Shown here piece after piece: positions 1 through 6,904 of a DNA stretch of 7,305 nt. A program made the translations under genes and the position numbers. Below the pieces are notes generated by a model. That model was not told where the DNA came from. It saw only the letters and a program-made list of their open reading frames with translations, and searched no databases. The stretch comes from Candidatus Doudnabacteria bacterium Gr01-1014_77 (lineage in GTDB: Bacteria > Patescibacteriota > Doudnabacteria > UBA920 > VMFF01): contig VMFF01000025.1 in assembly GCA_007375915.1 (NCBI GenBank), positions 1 through 7,305 on the forward strand, in the 5' to 3' direction. Position 1 is the first letter of the stretch; every line of letters begins with the position of its first letter.

Positions 1-59
1 ACTTTCCAAAGTCTTGAGTGCTCGTAGGAATAAGTTTTAACTTAAATTCTCGTGGAAAT

Positions 60-88
60 ATTCTATCAAACAAGCCCAGATGTGTCAA
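60..88 (-). promoter_or_regulatory. Strong sigma70-type promoter reading leftward out of the window
   Basis: On the minus strand a perfect -35 box TTGACA (88-83) is followed after exactly 17 nt by TAGAAT (65-60), a five-of-six match to the -10 consensus. Transcription would start near position 53. The roughly 50 nt that remain before the window edge contain no ATG on this strand and no gene I can recognise, so the promoter serves an untranslated leader or a gene that begins beyond the edge. It lies just after the stop of the baseplate-J-like gene, which suggests that operon ends here and a new transcription unit begins. The match to consensus is seen directly; activity is inferred. Confidence 0.65.
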
Positions 89-93
89 ACCTT

Positions 94-118
94 AAAAAAT
101 GCCCACCCAGACCAAGGC
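94..118 (-). terminator. Possible weak intrinsic terminator after the baseplate-J-like gene
   Basis: On the minus strand, directly after the stop codon, GCCT (118-115) can pair with GGGC (104-101; three Watson-Crick pairs and one G-T), followed one base later by six Ts (99-94). The stem is short and the loop is about ten bases, so the structure is poor. The T-run and its position between a stop codon and a new promoter are what make it plausible. Confidence 0.25.
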
Positions 119-1665
119 TATTTACTGGTAACATTAACGAAAATACGGCCTGAAAAGGCTGGAGCGCTCCTAACCCAGAAAGGGCTCATTTCTATGTCTA
201 AACCGTCAATTTTGGGGTCTGAGAGCAATAAATCCTTAATCTCTGTTAAAGACTTTCCTCGAACCTGAGCCTTAATAGCCTTAGAATCAACCTTTGAAAC
301 CAATATGCTATCAACATGAACCATGGCTATTGCTGTCCCTGCTGTTATATCAATGTTTTTAAAACTAATATTGATCTCTTCTTTTTTATCAGTTGCTAAC
401 ACTTGGCCTTGCTCAAGAGTTAAAACAATCCTTTGTTCAATAAGTTTCTTTAAGTTGTCGTAGTTATACACCAAAGCTTTTATGTGCCCAGTAGCACTAC
501 CTGTAAAGTTTAACGCCTGGTCTCCTGCTTTTTTGTCAAAAGAAATGTTTTTAACCTCAAAATTTGAAAGAGCATCATTTAAAGTTAAACTTTGTGTATT
601 TAGTAGTTGCTGTTTTGCAGAATTGAATAATGTGTCTTTAAGTTCTTTTATTGCTAAATCAATATCCTCTTGAGAAACGTTTGAAGTAAAACGAGAGACC
701 CCTCCACTTAAAGCAACGAGGTTTGTTGCATAAAGAAGTTGTGGGGCTTTTCCTAGAACCTGATTTGAAATCTCAAATCTTGTTCCTGCTGGAATATTGT
801 ATTCATCCCCTGCTTGATCTGCGATTATCGCAACATCCATGCTTTGTTTAATTCCGCTTACATCTTTTTCTAATCTAAACACTCGTTTATCAACACTTAG
901 CTCTGTTGTTGCTGCATTTAACTTTAATATCTGTCCTGTATTGTTTGTAATACTAACAATCCCTTTGGCCTTTATACCAACATTTTGTTTGCCAGTTGAG
1001 CTGAATGTTTTTGTTACTTGCTGATCTTTGTCAACAATCTGAGCTGGTACTTGTAATAGTTTTGTATCTGCTACTTTAAAATCTTTACTTAAAGATATGT
1101 CCAGATCCCTGCTTAGTGGTTGACTGTGTGCATAAATATTTAAGCTAACTTGTGGCAAAACAAATGTTCCTAAAAGAAGGGCAAGAATAACAAGAGCAAC
1201 TAAAGAAGCAATTACTTTTCTTCTTTTTCTGCTTCTTGCAACAGCTACTGCGCTAATTACTCTTGGTTTTGCATGATATACAGGCTCTGCAATTACTTGC
1301 GCTGGCTGTTGTATCTCTGGTGCTATGACCATATGCTCAAAGGGTGCAGGTTGCTGTATGATTTCTTGTTCTACAATTCTTGGTTCTACTTTGGGTTTTG
1401 CTCGTCTTACTACTGGTCTGCGTGTTCCTCTAACATTAAACCCTGTGTCAACAAGAAGTTGCGCTATATTTTGATCTTGAAGAAAAAAAGAGATTTTCTT
1501 CCCGAGTTCATCTGTTTTAGTTTTTAATATCTCAAGACTAGCCTCATCAGAAAACAATTTAGAACCATTAGGAAAAACCAAGGTCACGTCTGTGCCTCGA
1601 TCCTCATTTATCTTCGCAACTATTTCATTAATATCTGCGTTTGGTTTTAAAAAAATGTTTGCCAT
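118..1665 (-). CDS. Membrane-anchored baseplate-J/gp47-like protein
   Basis: This is a 515-residue predicted single-pass membrane protein of unknown function. Residues 1-80 form a small mixed alpha/beta cytoplasmic domain. Residues 85-135 are a Pro/Gln/Val-rich linker. A basic cluster RSRKRRK (144-150) precedes one hydrophobic helix (about 151-172), so by the positive-inside rule the N-terminus is cytoplasmic and residues 173-515 are outside. The exported part carries the pattern GDEYNIPAGTRF (286-297) and, a little later, GGVSRFTSNVSQEDID (321-336). Both resemble the baseplate J/gp47 fold of phage tails, a label I recall being given to similar anchored proteins in Patescibacteria. The ATG at 1665 lies one base after the stop of the upstream isomerase gene, and a Shine-Dalgarno GAGG (1674-1671) sits inside that gene's last codons, so translation is probably coupled. 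No tail, capsid or integrase genes are nearby, so a phage origin is not supported here. The coding call is certain; the family call is moderate. Confidence 0.8.
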   Translation of the reverse strand: MANIFLKPNADINEIVAKINEDRGTDVTLVFPNGSKLFSDEASLEILKTKTDELGKKISFFLQDQNIAQLLVDTGFNVRGTRRPVVRRAKPKVEPRIVEQEIIQQPAPFEHMVIAPEIQQPAQVIAEPVYHAKPRVISAVAVARSRKRRKVIASLVALVILALLLGTFVLPQVSLNIYAHSQPLSRDLDISLSKDFKVADTKLLQVPAQIVDKDQQVTKTFSSTGKQNVGIKAKGIVSITNNTGQILKLNAATTELSVDKRVFRLEKDVSGIKQSMDVAIIADQAGDEYNIPAGTRFEISNQVLGKAPQLLYATNLVALSGGVSRFTSNVSQEDIDLAIKELKDTLFNSAKQQLLNTQSLTLNDALSNFEVKNISFDKKAGDQALNFTGSATGHIKALVYNYDNLKKLIEQRIVLTLEQGQVLATDKKEEINISFKNIDITAGTAIAMVHVDSILVSKVDSKAIKAQVRGKSLTEIKDLLLSDPKIDGLDIEMSPFWVRSAPAFSGRIFVNVTSK

Positions 1666-1666
1666 A

Positions 1667-2821
1667 TTATCCTCGATGAAACTTTTTTCTTTGTTCCCAA
1701 GAAATTACTTTAGAATTTTCTACCTGATGCTGATCAAAAGGACTAACGCTACGTAAAACTGCTGAATACACTGCGTACATCTGCCAAAATGCAATGTATC
1801 TTCCAATCTCTCTTGGTTCTGCAGAAGTTAAGTGAAGAGCAATAACTGGAATGTTATTTTTCTCTGCATCTTCCCAGGTGCCTTCAAACTCTGAATACAT
1901 TGAGTATGACAAAGAGATTTTATGTAATTCGTACAAAGATCCGTCTTTCAAAGGTAAGCTCTGTAAACCATGGGGTACTTCTGTTTTACTGTCTTCTCTA
2001 AAATTATCTAATGTTACGAAAAAACCAGCAATGTTTTTTGGACCACCAAAGAACCTTTGGTTGGTGTGATGCTGCGATTCAGGAGCTTCGTGTGCAAAAT
2101 ATGTTTGTCCTTTTTGTTCCTTTCCAAAAGTTTCGTGACAAAGCTGAACCACTAAGCTACTAAAAGGAAAAAGGCTGTGTGAGTATATTGGCATGAAAAC
2201 ATCAACAAAACCTTTTTGCTCTAGATCCCACATTATATTTGCTGCTTGCAAGGATAAATTGTTTTGATTGACCTGAGCGTATGACTCTTCTGCTCCTTTA
2301 AACAGTTCTTCAATATCTAAACCACATATAGCAGCTGGTAAAAGAGAAACCTCTGAAAATGTAGAAAACCTTCCGCCAATAGGAGGATGCTTAACAATCT
2401 CTGCTCCTAGTTTTTGACCTATGCTTTGCAAAACACTTCCTTCTGAAGTAATACAAAGCAAAGGATATCCGTTAAAATGCAGGAGAGATTCTATTAAGCT
2501 TACTGTTTCTCCTGACTTTGAAATTGCAATTACAAGTGTTTCTTCTTTTTTAAGTTCATTCTTTAATTTAAAAATATATTCAGGATCAACTGTTGAAAGA
2601 ATCTCTACTCGTTTTCCGTTTGTTCCAAAAACGCCAAACAAACCAATGGAACTGGTAATGCTTCCGCCATTGCCTATTATTAATAAGTTCTGATAATGTT
2701 TAAACTTTTCAGCTGTTGCTTTTATGCTTTCCAAATCAGGTTTGTAATCTAAAAACGGTGCATCAGGAAATGCAATGTTCTTGTATTCTGATTTTGAAAT
2801 GTTAGAAAATTCTAAATGCAT
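1667..2821 (-). CDS. pgi: Phosphoglucose isomerase family protein (SIS domains), short form
   Basis: The 384-residue protein probably interconverts glucose 6-phosphate and fructose 6-phosphate in the cytoplasm. Seen in order: a first SIS fold with the phosphate-loop-like IIGNGGS (48-54), the sugar-phosphate signature SKSGETV (101-107), GGRFSTFSEVSLLPAA (149-164) typical of this family, then a second SIS fold with QLCHETFGK (227-235; Glu230 the likely catalytic Glu), SQHHTNQRFFGGP (249-261; His251 or His252 the candidate ring-opening His) and PFDQHQVENSK (361-371; Lys371 the candidate substrate lysine). It is shorter than usual bacterial PGI (about 450-550 residues), and the first glycine loop has Asn where Ile is common. 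I chose ATG 2821: it is one base after the alaS stop (TAATATG), whereas a longer reading from GTG 2854 would overlap alaS by 32 bases with an unconserved-looking start. No clear Shine-Dalgarno precedes it, so coupling to alaS is likely. Substrate range could include mannose 6-phosphate. Confidence 0.8.
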   Translation of the reverse strand: MHLEFSNISKSEYKNIAFPDAPFLDYKPDLESIKATAEKFKHYQNLLIIGNGGSITSSIGLFGVFGTNGKRVEILSTVDPEYIFKLKNELKKEETLVIAISKSGETVSLIESLLHFNGYPLLCITSEGSVLQSIGQKLGAEIVKHPPIGGRFSTFSEVSLLPAAICGLDIEELFKGAEESYAQVNQNNLSLQAANIMWDLEQKGFVDVFMPIYSHSLFPFSSLVVQLCHETFGKEQKGQTYFAHEAPESQHHTNQRFFGGPKNIAGFFVTLDNFREDSKTEVPHGLQSLPLKDGSLYELHKISLSYSMYSEFEGTWEDAEKNNIPVIALHLTSAEPREIGRYIAFWQMYAVYSAVLRSVSPFDQHQVENSKVISWEQRKKFHRG

Positions 2822-2822
2822 A

Positions 2823-4697
2823 TTATTCAACAATAGCTTTAATCCTACGTACACCTGCTGAAACTGCTTCTTCCTTAGCTATCTTAAATTTCCCGATCTC
2901 ACCTGTATGTTCAACATGAGGACCACCACAAAACTCTCTTGAAACAACATCATTAGTTGCTGGATCTAATATTGAATATATTGAAACAGTATCACCGTAT
3001 TTTTCACCAAACAAACCAATCGCCCCTATATTCCTTGCTTGTTCAGGAGTCATAATCTCTTTTGTAACCTTCAAATCTCTTGCAATGTTTTCATTAACAA
3101 TCTTTTCAACTTCAGAGATCTGTTCGGGAGTCATTTTTTCAGGATGTGTAAAATCAAAACGCAATCTCTCCGGAGTTATATTGCTTCCCTTTTGAGACAC
3201 AGTATCACCCAATACCTTACGCAATGCTGCTTGAAGCAAATGAGTTGCTGTGTGCATTCTAACAACAACCTCTGAATGATCTGCTAAACCACCTTTAAAT
3301 GTCCCTGCAGATGCTGTCCTTGAAAGCTCTTGGTGCTTTTTAAACTCTTCTTCAAACTCTTCTTTGTTTACACTCATTCCTGATTGTAAAGCTAATTCTT
3401 TTGTAATTTCCCAAGGAATTCCAAATGATTGAAAAAGATTAAAAGCATCTTTGCCTGTAACTTGTTCATATTTTCTAAACTCTTTTAATCCTGCTTCTAA
3501 TGTTTTACCAAACTTTTGTTCTTCTTCAAGAATTACGTTTAAAATATTTCTCTTGTTTTGTTCAAGCTCAGGATATGCTATGGAATATTCTGCAATATAT
3601 TTAGAAACTATTTTTTCTACCCAATCGCCTTTCATGCCAAACATCTTTCCGTGAACAATGGCTCTTCTTAAAATCCTGCGCATTATATATCCACGTTCTT
3701 TGTTTGAAGGAACAACACCATCAGCAGCCATAAATGTTGCGGCACGCAAATGATCTACTATTATTCTTGCTTTGTCTTCTTGTAAGTTTGTTGTTTCTTC
3801 AACCTGTTCATAGATAACATCAAAAGCTGATTTAAAAAGCTCTGTATCAAAAACATTTGTTTGTCCTTGAGAAAATGTCAAAACGCGCTCTAAGCCCATG
3901 CCTGTATCAACGTTTGGCTGTGCTAGTGGCTCATACTTACCTCCTCCTAAACCATTGTATTGCATGAAGACATTGTTCCAGACTTCAATGAAACGTCCAC
4001 AATCACAGTTGATATGACATCTCTCAGAAGAACCAGTTAACTTAATCCAATGATTATGTTTAACGCGCATGTTCTCTGGTAAATCACCTTCTGTATCAAT
4101 GAACATTTCTGTGTCAGGACCTGCTGGCCCTTTATCTCCTGCTTGCCACCAATTCTTTTCTCTGTTGTATGGGAAAATCCTGTTAGCTCCACCAAATGCA
4201 TAAACATCTTCAGAAAATTCTGCTGATATTGGTTTTGTTGGATGTGTTGCAAAAGCTTTTTTCCAAGAATCTATTGCTTCGTCATCTCGTGGTACATCAT
4301 CATCACCTGCAAAAACAGAAACATAAAGTTGGTTAGGATCTAAATCCATCCAATCTTTTGATGTTAAGAATTCAAAAGACCAAGTAATTGCATCCTCTTT
4401 GAAATAGTCACCAAAACTCCAGTTACCAAGCATTTCAAAAAAAGTTAAATGCCTGTTGTCACCAACATCATCAATGTCTGTTGTTCTAACGCATTTCTGA
4501 ACATCTACAACACGCTTACCTCCTGGGTGATTTTCACCAAGCAAATATGGCACCAAAGGATGCATTCCTGCGGTTGTAAAAAGAACTGTTGGATCATTTT
4601 GGGGCACCAAAGGAGCTGAAGGAATAATGGTGTGCCCTTTACCCTCAAAAAAGGTTAGAAATGATTGTCTTAATTGTTGTGCTGTTAGTCTTTTCAT
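2823..4697 (-). CDS. alaS: Alanyl-tRNA synthetase, compact form without beta-barrel and C-Ala domains
   Basis: This enzyme charges tRNA-Ala with alanine using ATP in the cytoplasm. The class II core covers about residues 1-290: the N-terminal RQSFLTFFEGKGH, motif 2 around VRTTDIDDVGDNRHLTFFEM (70-89), and motif 3 DTGMGLERV (264-272). A Cys-containing stretch RCHINCDCG (226-234) lies before EVWNNVFMQY. The helical tRNA-recognition domain follows (about 300-455). The editing core keeps all four expected zinc ligands: His482 and His486 (HTATH), Cys590 and His594 (CGGPH). It should therefore still clear mischarged Ser- or Gly-tRNA-Ala. At 624 residues against about 875 in E. coli, it lacks the C-terminal oligomerisation/C-Ala domain, ending at RRIKAIVE. 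It also seems to lack the beta-barrel segment normally found before the HxxxH motif. Such reduced forms fit my memory of Patescibacteria. It is the first gene of a three-gene operon. No frameshift is visible, and the ATG start at 4697 fits the family N-terminus. Confidence 0.95.
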   Translation of the reverse strand: MKRLTAQQLRQSFLTFFEGKGHTIIPSAPLVPQNDPTVLFTTAGMHPLVPYLLGENHPGGKRVVDVQKCVRTTDIDDVGDNRHLTFFEMLGNWSFGDYFKEDAITWSFEFLTSKDWMDLDPNQLYVSVFAGDDDVPRDDEAIDSWKKAFATHPTKPISAEFSEDVYAFGGANRIFPYNREKNWWQAGDKGPAGPDTEMFIDTEGDLPENMRVKHNHWIKLTGSSERCHINCDCGRFIEVWNNVFMQYNGLGGGKYEPLAQPNVDTGMGLERVLTFSQGQTNVFDTELFKSAFDVIYEQVEETTNLQEDKARIIVDHLRAATFMAADGVVPSNKERGYIMRRILRRAIVHGKMFGMKGDWVEKIVSKYIAEYSIAYPELEQNKRNILNVILEEEQKFGKTLEAGLKEFRKYEQVTGKDAFNLFQSFGIPWEITKELALQSGMSVNKEEFEEEFKKHQELSRTASAGTFKGGLADHSEVVVRMHTATHLLQAALRKVLGDTVSQKGSNITPERLRFDFTHPEKMTPEQISEVEKIVNENIARDLKVTKEIMTPEQARNIGAIGLFGEKYGDTVSIYSILDPATNDVVSREFCGGPHVEHTGEIGKFKIAKEEAVSAGVRRIKAIVE

Positions 4698-4701
4698 AGT
4701 C

Positions 4702-4730
4702 TCTATATATTATCAGAAACAAGGGTTCAA
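4702..4730 (-). promoter_or_regulatory. Candidate alaS promoter, giving a very short or absent leader
   Basis: The 38 bases between the hairpin and the alaS ATG contain, on the minus strand, TTGAAC (4730-4725) as a possible -35. It is followed after 17 nt by TATAGA (4707-4702), with GATAAT (4714-4709) as an alternative -10 lacking a good -35. Either choice places the start of transcription within a few bases of the ATG at 4697. No Shine-Dalgarno is evident there, so a leaderless or near-leaderless mRNA is possible. The boxes match consensus only partly. Confidence 0.35.
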
Positions 4731-4735
4731 TGAAA

Positions 4736-4766
4736 ACTAAATAGCACCAGATCAGTGCTATTTAGT
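4736..4766 (-). terminator. Perfect 12-bp hairpin, likely terminator of the protease unit
   Basis: ACTAAATAGCAC (4736-4747) is an exact inverted repeat of GTGCTATTTAGT (4755-4766) around a 7-base loop. On the minus strand it begins 21 nt after the protease stop codon, and the 3' arm runs into a short run of four Ts. It fits an intrinsic terminator separating the glycosyltransferase-protease unit from the alaS operon. The T-run is short, so termination may be partial. The stem is symmetrical, but the plus side has no gene that would need it. Confidence 0.7.
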
Positions 4767-4787
4767 CAATTTCTTTTGTTTGTGCGT

Positions 4788-5999
4788 TTACTTACTTACA
4801 ATCTCCAATGCTTTATCCATTTGTGGGTCTTTTTGGTTGGTTATATCCTCTGCGCTCATTTCAACCTTAACGTCTGGTTCTAACCCATTCTTGTTGATAT
4901 TAACCCCATTTGGAGTTAACCACTTAGCTACAGTAACTTTAACAGCTGTATTTTGTGGTAAACCAATTAGTTCTTGCACAGAACCTTTACCAAAAGTTTT
5001 AACACCAACGATTTTTGCATAACCTTGATCTCTTAATGCTCCTGAAACAATTTCTGATGCAGATGCACTCCCTCCGTTTGCTAAGATAACTGTCTTTATC
5101 TTTGAAAGAATATTGTTTCCAGTTGAAGTGTATTTTTGTACTGTTCCATTTGAATGTGCTTCTGTAACTACAGTCTGACCTTTTTCTAACCAATACGAGG
5201 AGATATTTACTGCGCCCTCAAGGTACCCACCTGGATCATCTCTTAAGTCTAAAACTATTCCAGAAACATTATCTGCTACTGCTTTCATAGCCGCTTCTCT
5301 AAAGAGTTCATTTGTATCATCCCCAAATCTCTGTATATTTATTACTGCGATTTTCTTTCCATCAACTTCTTTGTATTCAGTCTTAACGCTAGTTATTTCA
5401 ATCTTTGCTCTCGTTATCTTGAAATCAAGAAGTTTCTGTGTGCCAGGTCTAAATATATTTAATTGAACCTCTGTTCCTCTTGGACCTCGTATATTGCTTA
5501 CCACCTCATCCAAAGTCATTCCTGTTGTTTCTTTACTATCAACTTTCAAAATTATATCTCCTGAAAGTATACCTGCTTTTTTTGCAGGAGTATCATCAAG
5601 TGGAGCAACCACAACAACATTTCCGTCTTTCATGCCAACTTCAGCTCCAATACCATCAAAACTTCCTGAAAGTTCTGTTTTAAAATCTGAATACTGTTTT
5701 GGATCAAAGAATGCTGTGTATGGATCACCAATGGCTGAAACAGCTCCTGCAACAGCACCATACAAAATCTTTTGTTGATCTATTGGTTTGTCTATGTATT
5801 TCTGATTAACAATATCTAGTGTTTGCCATAATAAACTGTAATCAACATCTTTAGGATAGTTGTTTTGATTTATAATCTTGTAATCACCGCCGCTGTAAGT
5901 GTAACCTTTGGAACCAAGCTGTAAGCCACTAAAAAAAGTTCCGGTCGAAAAAACCAGTAAAGCTAAAATGGTAATAATATACTTCTTGTTTGAAATCAT
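4788..5999 (-). CDS. S41 family C-terminal processing peptidase with PDZ domain
   Basis: This is a membrane-anchored serine protease of the CtpA/CtpB/Prc family, 403 residues, a normal length for a CtpB-like form. An N-terminal hydrophobic helix (about 7-25, after MISNKK) has no lipobox or clear cleavage site and probably acts as an uncleaved anchor with the rest outside. A helical segment (50-110) carries GDPYTAFFDP. The PDZ domain, which binds the C-termini of substrates, spans about 111-187 (FDGIGAEVG, RGPRGTEV). The protease core follows with DLRDDPGG (251-258), the catalytic Ser313 in NGGSASASE and the general-base Lys338 in TFGKGSVQ. The Ser-Lys spacing of 25 matches that of E. coli Prc. 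The gene starts 14 nt after the glycosyltransferase stop with only an AAAGAA-like ribosome site, and is followed by a hairpin, so it is probably the last gene of that operon. Likely role: trimming or degrading exported proteins; the target is unknown. Confidence 0.93.
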   Translation of the reverse strand: MISNKKYIITILALLVFSTGTFFSGLQLGSKGYTYSGGDYKIINQNNYPKDVDYSLLWQTLDIVNQKYIDKPIDQQKILYGAVAGAVSAIGDPYTAFFDPKQYSDFKTELSGSFDGIGAEVGMKDGNVVVVAPLDDTPAKKAGILSGDIILKVDSKETTGMTLDEVVSNIRGPRGTEVQLNIFRPGTQKLLDFKITRAKIEITSVKTEYKEVDGKKIAVINIQRFGDDTNELFREAAMKAVADNVSGIVLDLRDDPGGYLEGAVNISSYWLEKGQTVVTEAHSNGTVQKYTSTGNNILSKIKTVILANGGSASASEIVSGALRDQGYAKIVGVKTFGKGSVQELIGLPQNTAVKVTVAKWLTPNGVNINKNGLEPDVKVEMSAEDITNQKDPQMDKALEIVSK

Positions 6000-6013
6000 T
6001 GTTTCTTTGTTAA

Positions 6014-6904
6014 TTATTTACTAACGTACGGTTCTTTAATCATCGCATTTCTTAAGCGTAATATCCAGTAGCGTGCCCAGATACCAATAAACACAGCCCA
6101 ATTCATAAAGAATGGGTACTTTTGTGTATAGTGCTTTTTGTAGAATATCCACATGGAGCGATGAAAATGATACAGGGTAAAAACTGGTATTTTCCTTGAA
6201 GACTGGCCTTTGTAGTGTATGGTTGTTACTTTTGGGAAATAGTAATTTTTGTAACCAGCTTCTTTTACTCTGTAGCAGTATTCAATATCTTCTCCATACA
6301 TAAAGAAGTCTTCATCCCAACCACCAACTTTTTCAACAACCTCTTTGCGTGTCATCATAAAAGCACCCACCAAAGAATCAACCTCGCCCTCTTGATCATC
6401 TGACATATACGTCATGTCATATCCGCCAAAGAGTTTGCTCTTAGGAAACATTTTGTCTAATTTCAAAAAATACACCAAAGCATTCCATGGGTTTGGAAAA
6501 CCACGTTTGCTTGCATGATCAATTGTTCCATCGCCCTTAACTAACTTGCACCCCAGCATCCCTATTTCTCTATGTTCTTCTAAAAAACTAACACATTCTT
6601 GAAAAACATTAGTATCAACCTCTGTATCAGGATTAAGAAAAAGAATAAAACGTCCGGATGCTTCTTTTAAACCAATATTATTCCCTTTTGCAAACCCGTT
6701 ATTCTCGTTCCTAATTAATTTAACCTGAGGAAACTCTTTTTCAACCATTTCAGCAGTGCCGTCTCTTGAATCATTGTCTATGACTATGACCTCAAAAGAA
6801 TAACCTGTTACAGAATTAAAAACAGAGTGCAAAGAATTGCGCAACAAATCCATAACCCTGTATGACAATATTATGACTGATAGATCAACTTTCTGTTCTT
6901 TCAT
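6014..6904 (-). CDS. Family 2 glycosyltransferase (rhamnosyltransferase-like)
   Basis: This protein transfers a sugar from a nucleotide-sugar donor, probably in assembly of a surface polysaccharide or glycan; donor and acceptor cannot be read from sequence. The 296-residue GT-A fold shows the nucleotide-binding start LSVIILSYR, VIVIDNDSRDGT (about 40-51), the metal-binding FLNPDTEV (about 89-96, Asp93 in the DXD position) and the acceptor-side FMYGEDIEYCYRVKEAGY with Glu205-Asp206 as the likely base pair. The C-terminal tail has an aromatic, partly hydrophobic stretch (FFMNWAVFIGIWARYWIL) followed by basic residues, suggesting membrane association. I chose ATG 6904, which overlaps the upstream stop as ATGA, with GGAG (6920-6917) 11 nt upstream. 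ATG 6913, three codons earlier, is possible but leaves only 2 nt to that ribosome site. The pattern resembles WbbL-type rhamnosyltransferases, but I would not assign that specificity. Confidence 0.9.
   Translation of the reverse strand: MKEQKVDLSVIILSYRVMDLLRNSLHSVFNSVTGYSFEVIVIDNDSRDGTAEMVEKEFPQVKLIRNENNGFAKGNNIGLKEASGRFILFLNPDTEVDTNVFQECVSFLEEHREIGMLGCKLVKGDGTIDHASKRGFPNPWNALVYFLKLDKMFPKSKLFGGYDMTYMSDDQEGEVDSLVGAFMMTRKEVVEKVGGWDEDFFMYGEDIEYCYRVKEAGYKNYYFPKVTTIHYKGQSSRKIPVFTLYHFHRSMWIFYKKHYTQKYPFFMNWAVFIGIWARYWILRLRNAMIKEPYVSK

Noticed and set aside
1..59. A tRNA or the start of an rRNA downstream of the strong promoter
   Set aside because: I could not fold the visible leader into a tRNA arm with matching stems, and no conserved rRNA start sequence is present. 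The stretch is too short to judge further.
118..1665. Remnant prophage or contractile injection system
   Set aside because: Only one baseplate-like domain is present, it is fused to a membrane anchor, and all neighbours are housekeeping genes. No sheath, tube, spike or ATPase gene is in the window.
2822..2854. A longer start for the isomerase at GTG 2854
   Set aside because: It would overlap alaS by 32 bases and add an 11-residue N-terminus with no visible ribosome site, while ATG 2821 sits exactly one base after the alaS stop, as at the next junction.
5480..5778. Overlapping plus-strand open frames inside the protease gene, up to 94 codons
   Set aside because: They lie fully antisense to a well-supported gene with intact motifs, have no ribosome site that I can see and show no recognisable protein features. 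The other plus-strand frames in the window are rejected for the same reason.
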